This document shows positions 26,811 through 35,105 of a stretch of 35,105 nt of DNA, piece by piece (within the stretch, counting starts at the first letter, position 1; every line of letters starts with the position of its first letter). This stretch comes from Thermoplasmata archaeon. Lineage in GTDB: Archaea; Thermoplasmatota; Thermoplasmata; Thermoplasmatales; Thermoplasmataceae. Position numbers and translations under genes: made by a program. The notes below the pieces were generated by a model. The model saw only the letters and a list, made by a program, of their open reading frames with translations. It ran no database searches and was not told where the DNA came from. The stretch spans positions 77,090 through 112,194 of the forward strand of contig JAJYUG010000001.1 of NCBI GenBank assembly GCA_021792655.1, written 5' to 3'.

Positions 26811-26926
26811 ATTTCTGCTTTGTATGTCTGGTAGCTAATTGCCATGGAGACTAATTAGTTTTGTTACCTACAAAATTCTTTTAATATGAGTAAAGTTGTT
26901 CCCTAAAGCAATAGGTGAAATGAAAG

Positions 26927-28744
26927 ATGATCACTGAAGAGATGAATAAGTATCCCGAAATCCGTTTTGCAAGCGATTTCGAGATAAGCAAGAACGCGCC
27001 ATTCAAGACAGTTGACGAATTTGTAAAGCGTCTTGGCCATCTCATTACATCAGACATGATGGTCCTTAGGGTAACAGAGAGTCTGTGCCCGCTTTGCGTT
27101 GATGACGAGAAATTTGATCAGATGAGGATTCCGGCTGTGGTTTATGAGAATGGCGGAGAGGTAAAGCTAATAAAGGAATGCGCTGAGCATGGCGTAACAA
27201 AGGAAAAATACTGGGAAGACTACGACATGTACCAGGAAGCAAAGAAATTCCAGGACAAGGGAGTTAAGATCCTTAACCCGCACGTTGCATTCCTTGAGGA
27301 GAAAATTATCTGCCCCACTCACTGTGGTCTCTGTGTAAAACACAAGTCACATACTGGTCTGGGCAATGTGGTTGTAACAAACCGCTGTGATCTTTCGTGC
27401 TGGTACTGCTTCTTCTATGCGAAGGAGAATGAGCCAATATACGAGCCGTCGCAGGACCAGGTAAGAATGATGCTCAGGAGAATGAGAAACGAGAAACCTG
27501 TTGGTGCAAACGCTGTTCAGATAACTGGCGGAGAGCCTACCATAAGGGATGACATCATAGATATCATAAAGATAGCTAAGGAAGAGGGATATGAGCACAT
27601 ACAGCTGAACACAAACAGCATCAGGGCTGCTTTCGATCCGGATTTCCCCAAAAAAGTCAGGGAAGCTGGCTCCAATGTTATATACACTAGCTTTGACGGC
27701 CCGACCCCCAGATCTAACCCGAAGAACTTCTGGGAGATACCCGCAGCTCTCGAGAATTACAGGAAAGCTCCTCTCGGTGTTGTCCTGGTGCCTACAGTTA
27801 TAGGCGGAATCAACGACAGTTACCTCGGTGACATAATAAGATTCGGACTGTCAAACATAGATGTGGTAAGGGCAGTTAACTTCCAGCCTGTTAGTCTTGT
27901 TGGCAGGATGCCTGACAGGATGAGGGAGAAGCAGAGAATAACAATACCCGGAGCGATAAAGAAGATAGAGCAGCAGACCGATGGAATGATAGGAAGAGAG
28001 GACTTCTTCACGGTGCCAGCTACAACAAAGGTGTCAAACTTCGTTGAGGCACTGAAGGGCCAGGAAACCTATAAACTGTCTATTCACTTCGCCTGTGGAA
28101 TGGGTACGTACATCTTTAAGGATGGGGACAAGGTTACTCCGATCACGCGCTTCATTGATGTAAAGGGCATGTTCGAGTACATGGGTGAACTTGGAGATGA
28201 GATCAAAGCATCCAGCTACAAGAGACTCAAGAAAACCGAGTCTGTTGCAAAGCTGCTCCTGAAGCTGAAGAAATTCGTCGACTACGAGAAGGCTCCAAAG
28301 GACTTCAAGCTGAAGGATATGGTCTACAACGCTTTCACAGAGGGTGATTACCATGGCCTCAAGGCGTTCCACTACAAGTCTATGTTCATAGGATTCATGC
28401 ACTTCATGGACCCATACACATACGATGTCGACAGGGTCGAGAGATGTGATATCCACTATGCAATGCCAGATGGAAGAGTTGTGCCATTCTGTGCCTTCAA
28501 TGTGATACCTGAGCTTTACAGGGATGCAACCCAGAGAAAGTACTCCATCCCGGCAAAGACATACGAGGAGAGAACCGGGAAGATACTCAAGAAAGACAAA
28601 TATTTCAGGGACTACACAAAGGAAGACAAGAAGAACATAATCGACTTCTACGAGAAGAGCATAGGAAGGAAACTCGCAACAGATGAGATCGGTCTCAACC
28701 TTGATGAGCCCATTCCTGTGATATCGTCTGAGAAGCCACAGTAA
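26927..28744 (+). CDS. tes: Radical SAM protein resembling tetraether lipid synthase (Tes; MJ0619-like)
   Basis: 605 aa. Radical SAM CDLSCWYC, ITGGEPT, N-terminal CPLC, a second cluster CPTHCGLC, and C-terminal CDIHYAMPDGRVVPFCAFN. Confidence 0.8.
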   Translation: MITEEMNKYPEIRFASDFEISKNAPFKTVDEFVKRLGHLITSDMMVLRVTESLCPLCVDDEKFDQMRIPAVVYENGGEVKLIKECAEHGVTKEKYWEDYDMYQEAKKFQDKGVKILNPHVAFLEEKIICPTHCGLCVKHKSHTGLGNVVVTNRCDLSCWYCFFYAKENEPIYEPSQDQVRMMLRRMRNEKPVGANAVQITGGEPTIRDDIIDIIKIAKEEGYEHIQLNTNSIRAAFDPDFPKKVREAGSNVIYTSFDGPTPRSNPKNFWEIPAALENYRKAPLGVVLVPTVIGGINDSYLGDIIRFGLSNIDVVRAVNFQPVSLVGRMPDRMREKQRITIPGAIKKIEQQTDGMIGREDFFTVPATTKVSNFVEALKGQETYKLSIHFACGMGTYIFKDGDKVTPITRFIDVKGMFEYMGELGDEIKASSYKRLKKTESVAKLLLKLKKFVDYEKAPKDFKLKDMVYNAFTEGDYHGLKAFHYKSMFIGFMHFMDPYTYDVDRVERCDIHYAMPDGRVVPFCAFNVIPELYRDATQRKYSIPAKTYEERTGKILKKDKYFRDYTKEDKKNIIDFYEKSIGRKLATDEIGLNLDEPIPVISSEKPQ

Positions 28745-28780
28745 TCACAAATTTTTTATTTTACCATTATATCTTTTTTA

Positions 28781-29185
28781 TTGAAATTTGAAATTATCGA
28801 TCATACTGGCGATGTTGGTATTATTGTTTACGGTTCCGATTTTAGCGAGATTTTGAAAAGCTCTGTCTTTGCACTCTCTGAACTTGTCTTCCCCGACACT
28901 GGATTTCAAGCGGATGTCACGGAGATAATACAGGTGGAAGGGGCCACAAACGAGGATCTGCTTCTGAATCTACTTTCTGTGGTCATACAAAGAATCGATT
29001 CGGATGGAGTGATATTTTATGACATTAATAACCTCTCAGTAACAGCAGGAAGCATTAATGCAGAGTTGAAAGGTATGAAAATAAGGGAGGAAATGAATTA
29101 CGAATATGTGCTGAAGGCTGTAACCTATCATGATCTGGAAGTAAATGAAACAAAGGGATACGCAAGGATAATTTTTGATATTTGA
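28781..29185 (+). CDS. Archease (RtcB-ligase activating family)
   Basis: 134 aa, TTG start. FEIIDHTGDVGIIVYGSDFSEILKSSVFALSELVF, EDLLLNLLSVVIQRID and VLKAVTYHDLEV. Confidence 0.92.
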   Translation: MKFEIIDHTGDVGIIVYGSDFSEILKSSVFALSELVFPDTGFQADVTEIIQVEGATNEDLLLNLLSVVIQRIDSDGVIFYDINNLSVTAGSINAELKGMKIREEMNYEYVLKAVTYHDLEVNETKGYARIIFDI

Positions 29186-29253
29186 GACCCGGGAACAGCC
29201 CAATCTATACGGAGTTATGAAAAAGCATTTAAAAGGGGTAATGATCAGCCCAT

Positions 29254-29799
29254 ATGTCTGCACTAGTTCCAAAGAAGATATTCTTTACCCGTGGCGTGGG
29301 CCGCGGTGAGAGCCAACTTCAGTCATTTGAGGAGGCTTTGAGGGATGCTGGAATAGCTCCTTACAACTTATCCAGCATAAGTTCAATTTTCCCGCCCTTT
29401 GCAGAGACTGTTACAAGAGAGGAGGGAATAAAGCTCCTCTCTCCAGGCCAGATATTATTCTCTGTTCTTGCCAGAAACTCTACAAATGAACTCAACAGGA
29501 TGATATCGGCTGCAATCGGCTACGCTATTCCCAGGGACCAGAGCAAGTGGGGATATCTTAGCGAACATCACAGTTTTGGGGAGACAGAAAAGGTAGCTGG
29601 TTACTACGCTGAGAAGCTCGCGGCAGAGATGCTGGCTAGCACAATGGGGCTGATGGACAAATTGGTCTGGGATGACAACAAGAAGGAATATGTTCTTGAG
29701 GACAAGATACTGACCACTCGCAACATTTGCTCAACCGCCGTGGTTCTTAAATCTGGCGAGTGGACCACAACCGTTGCTGCCGCTGTCCTGATAGTCTAG
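29254..29799 (+). CDS. pdaD: Pyruvoyl-dependent arginine decarboxylase
   Basis: 181 aa. [41 protein letters not shown] (self-cleavage SS context) and [25 protein letters not shown]. Confidence 0.93.
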   Translation: MSALVPKKIFFTRGVGRGESQLQSFEEALRDAGIAPYNLSSISSIFPPFAETVTREEGIKLLSPGQILFSVLARNSTNELNRMISAAIGYAIPRDQSKWGYLSEHHSFGETEKVAGYYAEKLAAEMLASTMGLMDKLVWDDNKKEYVLEDKILTTRNICSTAVVLKSGEWTTTVAAAVLIV

Positions 29800-32538
29800 G
29801 TGCTTTCAATGGACCAGTATACTGAAAAGAAATGGCAGGAAGCCTGGTCCAAAAGCAAGATTTTTCAGCCAGCCCTGGACAAGAATAAAAAAAAGTTTCT
29901 GATTACAGTACCGTGGCCATACACCAACGGTTCATTGCATGTTGGCCACGGGCGAACATATACCCTAGGAGACGTGATTGCAAGATACAAGAGAATCACC
30001 GGTTACAACGTTCTTTTTCCCATGGGCTTTCACCAGAGTGGAACTCCCATACTTGCACTTGCAAGCAGACTGAGAAACGGGGATGTGAAAGCCATATCTC
30101 AACTTACCAGGGATATAGCCACATACGAGCCGGAACAAAACATCCAGAAGATACTCAAGACAATGGTAGAACCAAAGAACATAGCTGATTATTTTTCCGA
30201 TGCAACTGTTAAGGACTTTTCCTCGATGGGTTACTCCATAGACTGGTCAAGGCGCTTTACTTCAGCTGATGATTTCTATCAGGATTTTGTCCGCTGGCAA
30301 TTTCTTAAATTACAAAGGCTTGGAATGATTCGTCAGGAAAGGTATCCGATTCTTTTCAGCCCGGCTGAGAATAACGCCGTTGGAGAGGATGACATAAGTG
30401 ATGGAGATATAGACAAGGTATCTATCGAGGAGTTTACCGCAGTGAAGTTCAGGTCTGAGGATTTTTCTCTTCTTGCAGCCTCCATAAGACCAGAAACAAT
30501 ATTCGGCATCACTAACCTGTGGATCAGCAGTGCTGGGAATTATGTTCTTATAGATCTTGACGGTGATCCCGTAGCCGTATCCACCGAAGCATACACTAAA
30601 CTGTCGTATCAGCGTGATGGGGTTAAATTCATCAGGGAAATGGAAAAGCGGGAGATACTTGACAGGGAATTCTACACGCCAATTGAAAGGTTGAAGATCA
30701 AGGTACATGAAGCTGATTTTGTAAACCCATCAAACGGGTCTGGAATTGTCTATTCAGTACCGGGACACTCCATAATTGATTATGCAGAGGTAATCAGGCA
30801 GGGGCTTGACATTCAGCCAAGGGTCATAATATCTATCGAGAATCCAGCTGATACAGTACTGCAGAGGGCGCATTCCATTGATCTATCAAATTATGGGAAG
30901 CTGAGGGATGTTAACGTAGAATTGTACCGTACAGAATACTACGGGGGAATAATGGTAGAGGGTCTTCCTGTTATTTCCGGCGAGCCCGTGGCCATAGCAC
31001 GTGAAAAAATAAGGGAAACACTCATTGAAGGCGGGGACGCACTGATATTTTATGAAACGTCCCGGCAGGCAGAGACCAGGACTGGCGACCGGGTTATAGT
31101 TGCGGTTCTTAAGGATCAGTGGTTTCTGGATTACTCCCTGGAATGGCTCAAGACGAAGGCTCATGAACTTGTGGATAGGATGCAGTTCGTACCCGATCAT
31201 TACAAGAGTTCAATGCAGGAAACAATTGACTGGCTTAAGCAGAGGCCATGCGCAAGACTTCGCGGGCTAGGAACGCACCTTCCCATGGATGAACGGTGGA
31301 TCATCGAATCACTATCAGATTCCACGATCTATCCCGCAGTGTATACAAATTCAAACTATCTGAGGAAAATTAAAGATGTAGCTGGTGAAATAGATCCCGG
31401 AATACTGGAATATATCTTCACCGATGCATCAGCGCTTGAAAAAAACAGGTATTCCGAGGAAATCCTGAAACTTGCAAATGAAGCAAGGAAAGAGATGGAG
31501 TACTGGTACGGGGTCGATGTAAGGCTCACTTCCTACCCTCACCTGACAAACCATCTCGCGTTCTATATCCTCAATCACGTTGCCATTTTCAGCGGAAGTT
31601 ACCTCCCCTCTGCACTGATCATTTCCGGGATAATTACCGCTGACGGGCGCAAGATCTCAAAGAGCAAGGGCAACGGTGAGTCTTTAATGACTGTGTCGAG
31701 GAAATATTCTGCCGATATCTATAGACTCTATGTGGCTGTCGGGGCAGACTTTTCGTCAACTCTGGACTGGAATGAAGCTGACGTAAATGCGCTGAAGAAG
31801 AGGTATGACAGCTTTATCCAGATACTTGACAATTACAGGCCGATCAATGGCGATCTGAATGGCGCAGAGAAGTGGTTTGTCTCATCTTTCTATATGCATC
31901 TGAAGAGTTACATTGAGAACATGGAAAAATACAACATCCGATCTGCTTTCGTTTCCATATTCTATGAGGTACTTAATGATCTAAGGCGGTGTGAGACCAG
32001 GGGGGGCAGGACGGACCTCGCAATCGGAAAAGTGATGAAGGACTGGCTCATAGCACTTTCTCCTGCAATACCGCACACAGCCGAGGAATACTGGCACAGG
32101 CATATCGGTGACTCATTTGTCTCCATCCAGCAGCTAAACCTTCAGCCCGAACTGTCTATCGATACTGTGGTAATTGAGGAAGACAACTATGTACAGAAAC
32201 TGATTTCAGATATCAGATCCATAATGGCTGTCACTAAAATAACACCGAAAACTGTTGAAATTTACACATCCGGAAAGGAAACCGCGGAACTTGCCAGGAC
32301 CCTCACGGGTGGGGATTACGGGAAGGTGGACAAGGCGCGCAGGTTCATGATCCAGGATTTTACGAGAAACCGGAAGAGCATTTCCCTCAATGGCCTGGAA
32401 GAATATGCTGCAATAGAAGCTAACAAGAGCTTTATAGAATCAATCTTAGGTGCAAAGATAGAAGTAAGGAGAGTTGACGATCCTGTAAATGGAAAAATAG
32501 CCTGGCCGGGCAGACCCGTGATTGTCCTGAACAAATAG
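29800..32538 (+). CDS. leuS: Leucyl-tRNA synthetase, archaeal type
   Basis: 912 aa. HIGH-type PYTNGSLHVGHGRTYTLGD, KMSKS-type GRKISKSKGN and CP1 editing domain features. GTG start directly after the pdaD stop (an ATG at 29809 is an alternative). Confidence 0.97.
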   Translation: MLSMDQYTEKKWQEAWSKSKIFQPALDKNKKKFLITVPWPYTNGSLHVGHGRTYTLGDVIARYKRITGYNVLFPMGFHQSGTPILALASRLRNGDVKAISQLTRDIATYEPEQNIQKILKTMVEPKNIADYFSDATVKDFSSMGYSIDWSRRFTSADDFYQDFVRWQFLKLQRLGMIRQERYPILFSPAENNAVGEDDISDGDIDKVSIEEFTAVKFRSEDFSLLAASIRPETIFGITNLWISSAGNYVLIDLDGDPVAVSTEAYTKLSYQRDGVKFIREMEKREILDREFYTPIERLKIKVHEADFVNPSNGSGIVYSVPGHSIIDYAEVIRQGLDIQPRVIISIENPADTVLQRAHSIDLSNYGKLRDVNVELYRTEYYGGIMVEGLPVISGEPVAIAREKIRETLIEGGDALIFYETSRQAETRTGDRVIVAVLKDQWFLDYSLEWLKTKAHELVDRMQFVPDHYKSSMQETIDWLKQRPCARLRGLGTHLPMDERWIIESLSDSTIYPAVYTNSNYLRKIKDVAGEIDPGILEYIFTDASALEKNRYSEEILKLANEARKEMEYWYGVDVRLTSYPHLTNHLAFYILNHVAIFSGSYLPSALIISGIITADGRKISKSKGNGESLMTVSRKYSADIYRLYVAVGADFSSTLDWNEADVNALKKRYDSFIQILDNYRPINGDLNGAEKWFVSSFYMHLKSYIENMEKYNIRSAFVSIFYEVLNDLRRCETRGGRTDLAIGKVMKDWLIALSPAIPHTAEEYWHRHIGDSFVSIQQLNLQPELSIDTVVIEEDNYVQKLISDIRSIMAVTKITPKTVEIYTSGKETAELARTLTGGDYGKVDKARRFMIQDFTRNRKSISLNGLEEYAAIEANKSFIESILGAKIEVRRVDDPVNGKIAWPGRPVIVLNK

Positions 32539-32580
32539 TCCTGCCTGGAGATCAACGATTATAAAGTTCAAGGTTATTCC

Positions 32581-34548
32581 ATGCCAATGCAATCCGATGG
32601 TTCACGATCAGAAACCATGGTAGACCTGGTAAAATATTCAAGAAAACTCGGCTCGAACGAAAATCTCGTACTGCACGGTGGAGGAAACACTTCAGCCAAG
32701 ACACATGAGGTTGATCATACTGGCAGGAATCTTACAGTTCTCCGCGTGAAGGGGAGCGGATCAGATCTCTCAGCCATAGAGGAGAGTGGATTCACAGGGT
32801 TAAGGATCGACGATCTGGCAGCCGCGGAAAAGATAGAGAGCATGACTGACGTAGCCATGGCTGATTACCTGAGAAAAAGCATGGTGGATCCGTCAGAGCC
32901 ATCTCCGTCGGTTGAGTCATTTCTTCATGCATTCATTCCTTACACCTTTGTTATGCATTCCCACGCAGATGCCATTCTGTCAATAACCAACACGGATCTT
33001 TCCGCAGATGATGTCAGGGATATACTGGGAAATGTGATAGTGCTGCCTTACATAGCGCCCGGGTTCACTCTGGCAAGGGCGATCCTTTCCCTCGGAAGAG
33101 AAGCAATTGGAAAGGTGGATGGTATTGTGCTTTCCAGGCATGGGCTGTTCACATTTTCAGATAAGGCCGACGAAGCCTGGAACAAGCACCAGAAAATTGT
33201 TTCAGCCGCGGATAAGTACATAGGCAAAAGAGTAAGCTCCAGGTTCAAGGCAAAATTTGAGTCAATTCCGGAAGCGGAAGTGGAGAAAGCAATTCCAGTC
33301 ATTCGCGGCAGCTTATCCCGACGCGGAAAAAAGATACTGAACATTGATGCATCCGGTATTTCCAGGGAAATAGCTCATTCAGTCGAGGGTCAACAGTTTG
33401 CTGCGTATGGTCCTGCGACTCCCGACATGCTCATCAGGACGAAATACGACTATCTCTACCTGGAGAACCTGGACAACATCCAGAGGTCAATTGAAAAGTT
33501 TGCCGATCAATACGCGGAGGACTACAGAAAATATGTTGATGGGTATCCGATGCACGATCCTTATCCGTCAATCATTGTGATAAGGGGATATGGTATCGTG
33601 ACAGCGGGAATAACCGAAAGGGAAGCCAGGATTATTCATGATCTTGCCCTTCACTCATTCATAGTCAACGCAAACGCTGATGCAATTTCGCATCATGAGT
33701 TTATTTCCAGGCAGGAAGCCTACAACATGGAATACTGGCCATTGGAGGAGGCAAAACTCAAGAAATTCAGGCCAAAGAAGCTTCAGGGTAGCATATCCCT
33801 TGTAACCGGTGCAGCAAACGGAATAGGGCTTGAGGCATTCCGAAAGCTATCACAAAATGGTTCTACCGTTATTGCGTGCGATCTGGACGGAAAAATCAGT
33901 GAAATTTCCAGAGAAATTTCAGCCCAAACCGGAATCGCAAGTCTTCCAGCGGTCGTAGATCTTTCCAGGGAGGACCAGATAAGGGGAATGTTCCGGGAAG
34001 TGATAAGAACATATGGTGGGCTCGATATCGTGTTCAGCAACGCAGGCATCCTGAAAAGTGACATGATAGACGATGTAAGGATCGAGGACCTTGACTTGCA
34101 CTACGCCGTCATAGGACGTGCCAGTTTCATCATAACACAGGAGGCTCTGAGGATAATGAAGGCACAGCGGATCGGGGGAAATCTGGTTTACAACATTACT
34201 AAGAATCTTCTGCATCCCGGTGCTGGCATGACTTCATACGGTTCATCCAAGGCATTCGCAGCACACGTCTGCCATTATGCTGCAAAGGAGGGCGGCCCTT
34301 TCGGAGTTAGGGCCAATATCATAAATCCCGACAAGATCTTCCGTGGCTCCCGGATATGGGATAATGGGGTTCTGGAGGCCAGGGCCATGGCAAAGGGACA
34401 GACGGTTGAGGAATACAAGACGCAGAACCTGCTCAGGCGAGAGGTTCTTCCAGATCATGTTGCAAATGTGCTCCTTTCACTGATCGACGAGGAAGCATTC
34501 GGTGCAACTACCGATGCAATGATACCGGTTGACGGCGGCGTAATCTGA
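32581..34548 (+). CDS. Bifunctional class II aldolase (rhamnulose-1-phosphate aldolase-like)/short-chain dehydrogenase
   Basis: 655 aa. Aldolase domain (HGGGNTSAK, MHSHADAILSITNTD, LSRHGLFTF) fused to an SDR domain (SLVTGAANGIGLEAF, SNAGIL, YGSSKA). Confidence 0.93.
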   Translation: MPMQSDGSRSETMVDLVKYSRKLGSNENLVLHGGGNTSAKTHEVDHTGRNLTVLRVKGSGSDLSAIEESGFTGLRIDDLAAAEKIESMTDVAMADYLRKSMVDPSEPSPSVESFLHAFIPYTFVMHSHADAILSITNTDLSADDVRDILGNVIVLPYIAPGFTLARAILSLGREAIGKVDGIVLSRHGLFTFSDKADEAWNKHQKIVSAADKYIGKRVSSRFKAKFESIPEAEVEKAIPVIRGSLSRRGKKILNIDASGISREIAHSVEGQQFAAYGPATPDMLIRTKYDYLYLENLDNIQRSIEKFADQYAEDYRKYVDGYPMHDPYPSIIVIRGYGIVTAGITEREARIIHDLALHSFIVNANADAISHHEFISRQEAYNMEYWPLEEAKLKKFRPKKLQGSISLVTGAANGIGLEAFRKLSQNGSTVIACDLDGKISEISREISAQTGIASLPAVVDLSREDQIRGMFREVIRTYGGLDIVFSNAGILKSDMIDDVRIEDLDLHYAVIGRASFIITQEALRIMKAQRIGGNLVYNITKNLLHPGAGMTSYGSSKAFAAHVCHYAAKEGGPFGVRANIINPDKIFRGSRIWDNGVLEARAMAKGQTVEEYKTQNLLRREVLPDHVANVLLSLIDEEAFGATTDAMIPVDGGVI

Positions 34549-34551
34549 AAG

Positions 34552-35105
34552 TCATAAGAAGTGCCGGATAACTTTTCTTATGCTGAAATCGATGCCGAAG
34601 CCAATCAGGTCCCTTCTCGCCTGCAATGAAGTACGCAGAGCGGATAAACCCAGCGTCCTTCCGTTCTGTATTGCCGAAACCAGGTCGTACAGATGCTCAT
34701 AGTAGCCATATGCTTTCATTATTTGTTTCCGGTAGGCCATCTTGATCATATCAGGATCATCCTGCCTTTTCATTATCTGAACAAGAATTTCAGCTGATTC
34801 CAGCGCAGGCAGTATTCCTTCTCCGGTTATGGGTGAGACCAGCCCTATGGATTCACCTACGCCGATAACCTTGTCTCTTACCATGTTTTCAAAGAGCGGT
34901 TTCATCCTGATCTTCCTTCCAACCGTGAAACCCGGCTGTACATAACGAAGTGCTTCATCAACCATATCAAGAGTCAGAGATCCAGCTCCAATGTGATAGC
35001 CTCCCGCAATTGGGAATTCCCAGTAATAACCCGTTCCTTTCTTAAAGAATTGAAAATAGAAATCTTTGTGATCTGCCTTCTTTGAAATAATTTCCCTGGC
35101 ATACA
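34552..35105 (-). CDS. Geranylgeranyl reductase family FAD-dependent oxidoreductase, C-terminal part (runs off the window)
   Basis: The frame is open to the window edge: ...FYFQFFKKGTGYYWEFPIAGGYHIGAGSLTLDMVDEAL...VIGVGESIGLVSPITGEGILPALESAEILVQ.... Confidence 0.85.
   Translation of the reverse strand, partial: YAREIISKKADHKDFYFQFFKKGTGYYWEFPIAGGYHIGAGSLTLDMVDEALRYVQPGFTVGRKIRMKPLFENMVRDKVIGVGESIGLVSPITGEGILPALESAEILVQIMKRQDDPDMIKMAYRKQIMKAYGYYEHLYDLVSAIQNGRTLGLSALRTSLQARRDLIGFGIDFSIRKVIRHFL

Noticed and set aside
1-35105. CRISPR arrays, rRNA operons, intact insertion sequences, toxin-antitoxin or defence cassettes
   Set aside because: No regularly spaced repeats, rRNA-like stretches, or recognisable transposase, Cas or TA motifs were found by reading the sequence and ORF track.

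Overview
This 35.1 kb window looks like a chromosomal segment of an archaeon, probably Thermoplasmatales-like. That placement is an inference from the gene content: kdpFABC, Elp3, archease, pyruvoyl arginine decarboxylase, a tetraether-synthase-like radical SAM protein and geranylgeranyl reductase. Most of the window is densely packed protein-coding sequence. I recognise a pyrimidine pair (pyrD/pyrK), a translationally coupled kdpFABC operon whose 29-aa kdpF is missing from the ORF track, a convergent tandem-Usp gene, elp3, an adenosine-specific kinase-like gene, malic enzyme, several GNATs, RidA, a fold-III PLP decarboxylase, a DUF364-like protein, an aldose epimerase, an ArsA-like ATPase, a Tes-like radical SAM protein, archease, pdaD, leuS, a RhaD-type aldolase/SDR fusion and a partial geranylgeranyl reductase. 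There are three tRNA genes: Arg-TCG, Arg-CCG and Gly-GCC. I see no CRISPR array, no rRNA and no intact mobile element. The best candidates for undescribed biology are: (i) a lineage-specific ~300-aa protein family with two clear copies ~13 kb apart and a possible third; (ii) a leaderless 15-aa leader ORF overlapping the start of the DUF364-like gene; (iii) an unusually long 5' leader with a hairpin and mini-ORFs upstream of the Tes-like gene, in a window where most genes look leaderless; (iv) a 46-aa leaderless zinc-ribbon-like microprotein; (v) a half-length HisA-like protein; and (vi) a decayed or frameshifting gene downstream of tRNA-Arg(CCG). All calls come from reading the sequence; no database search was run.
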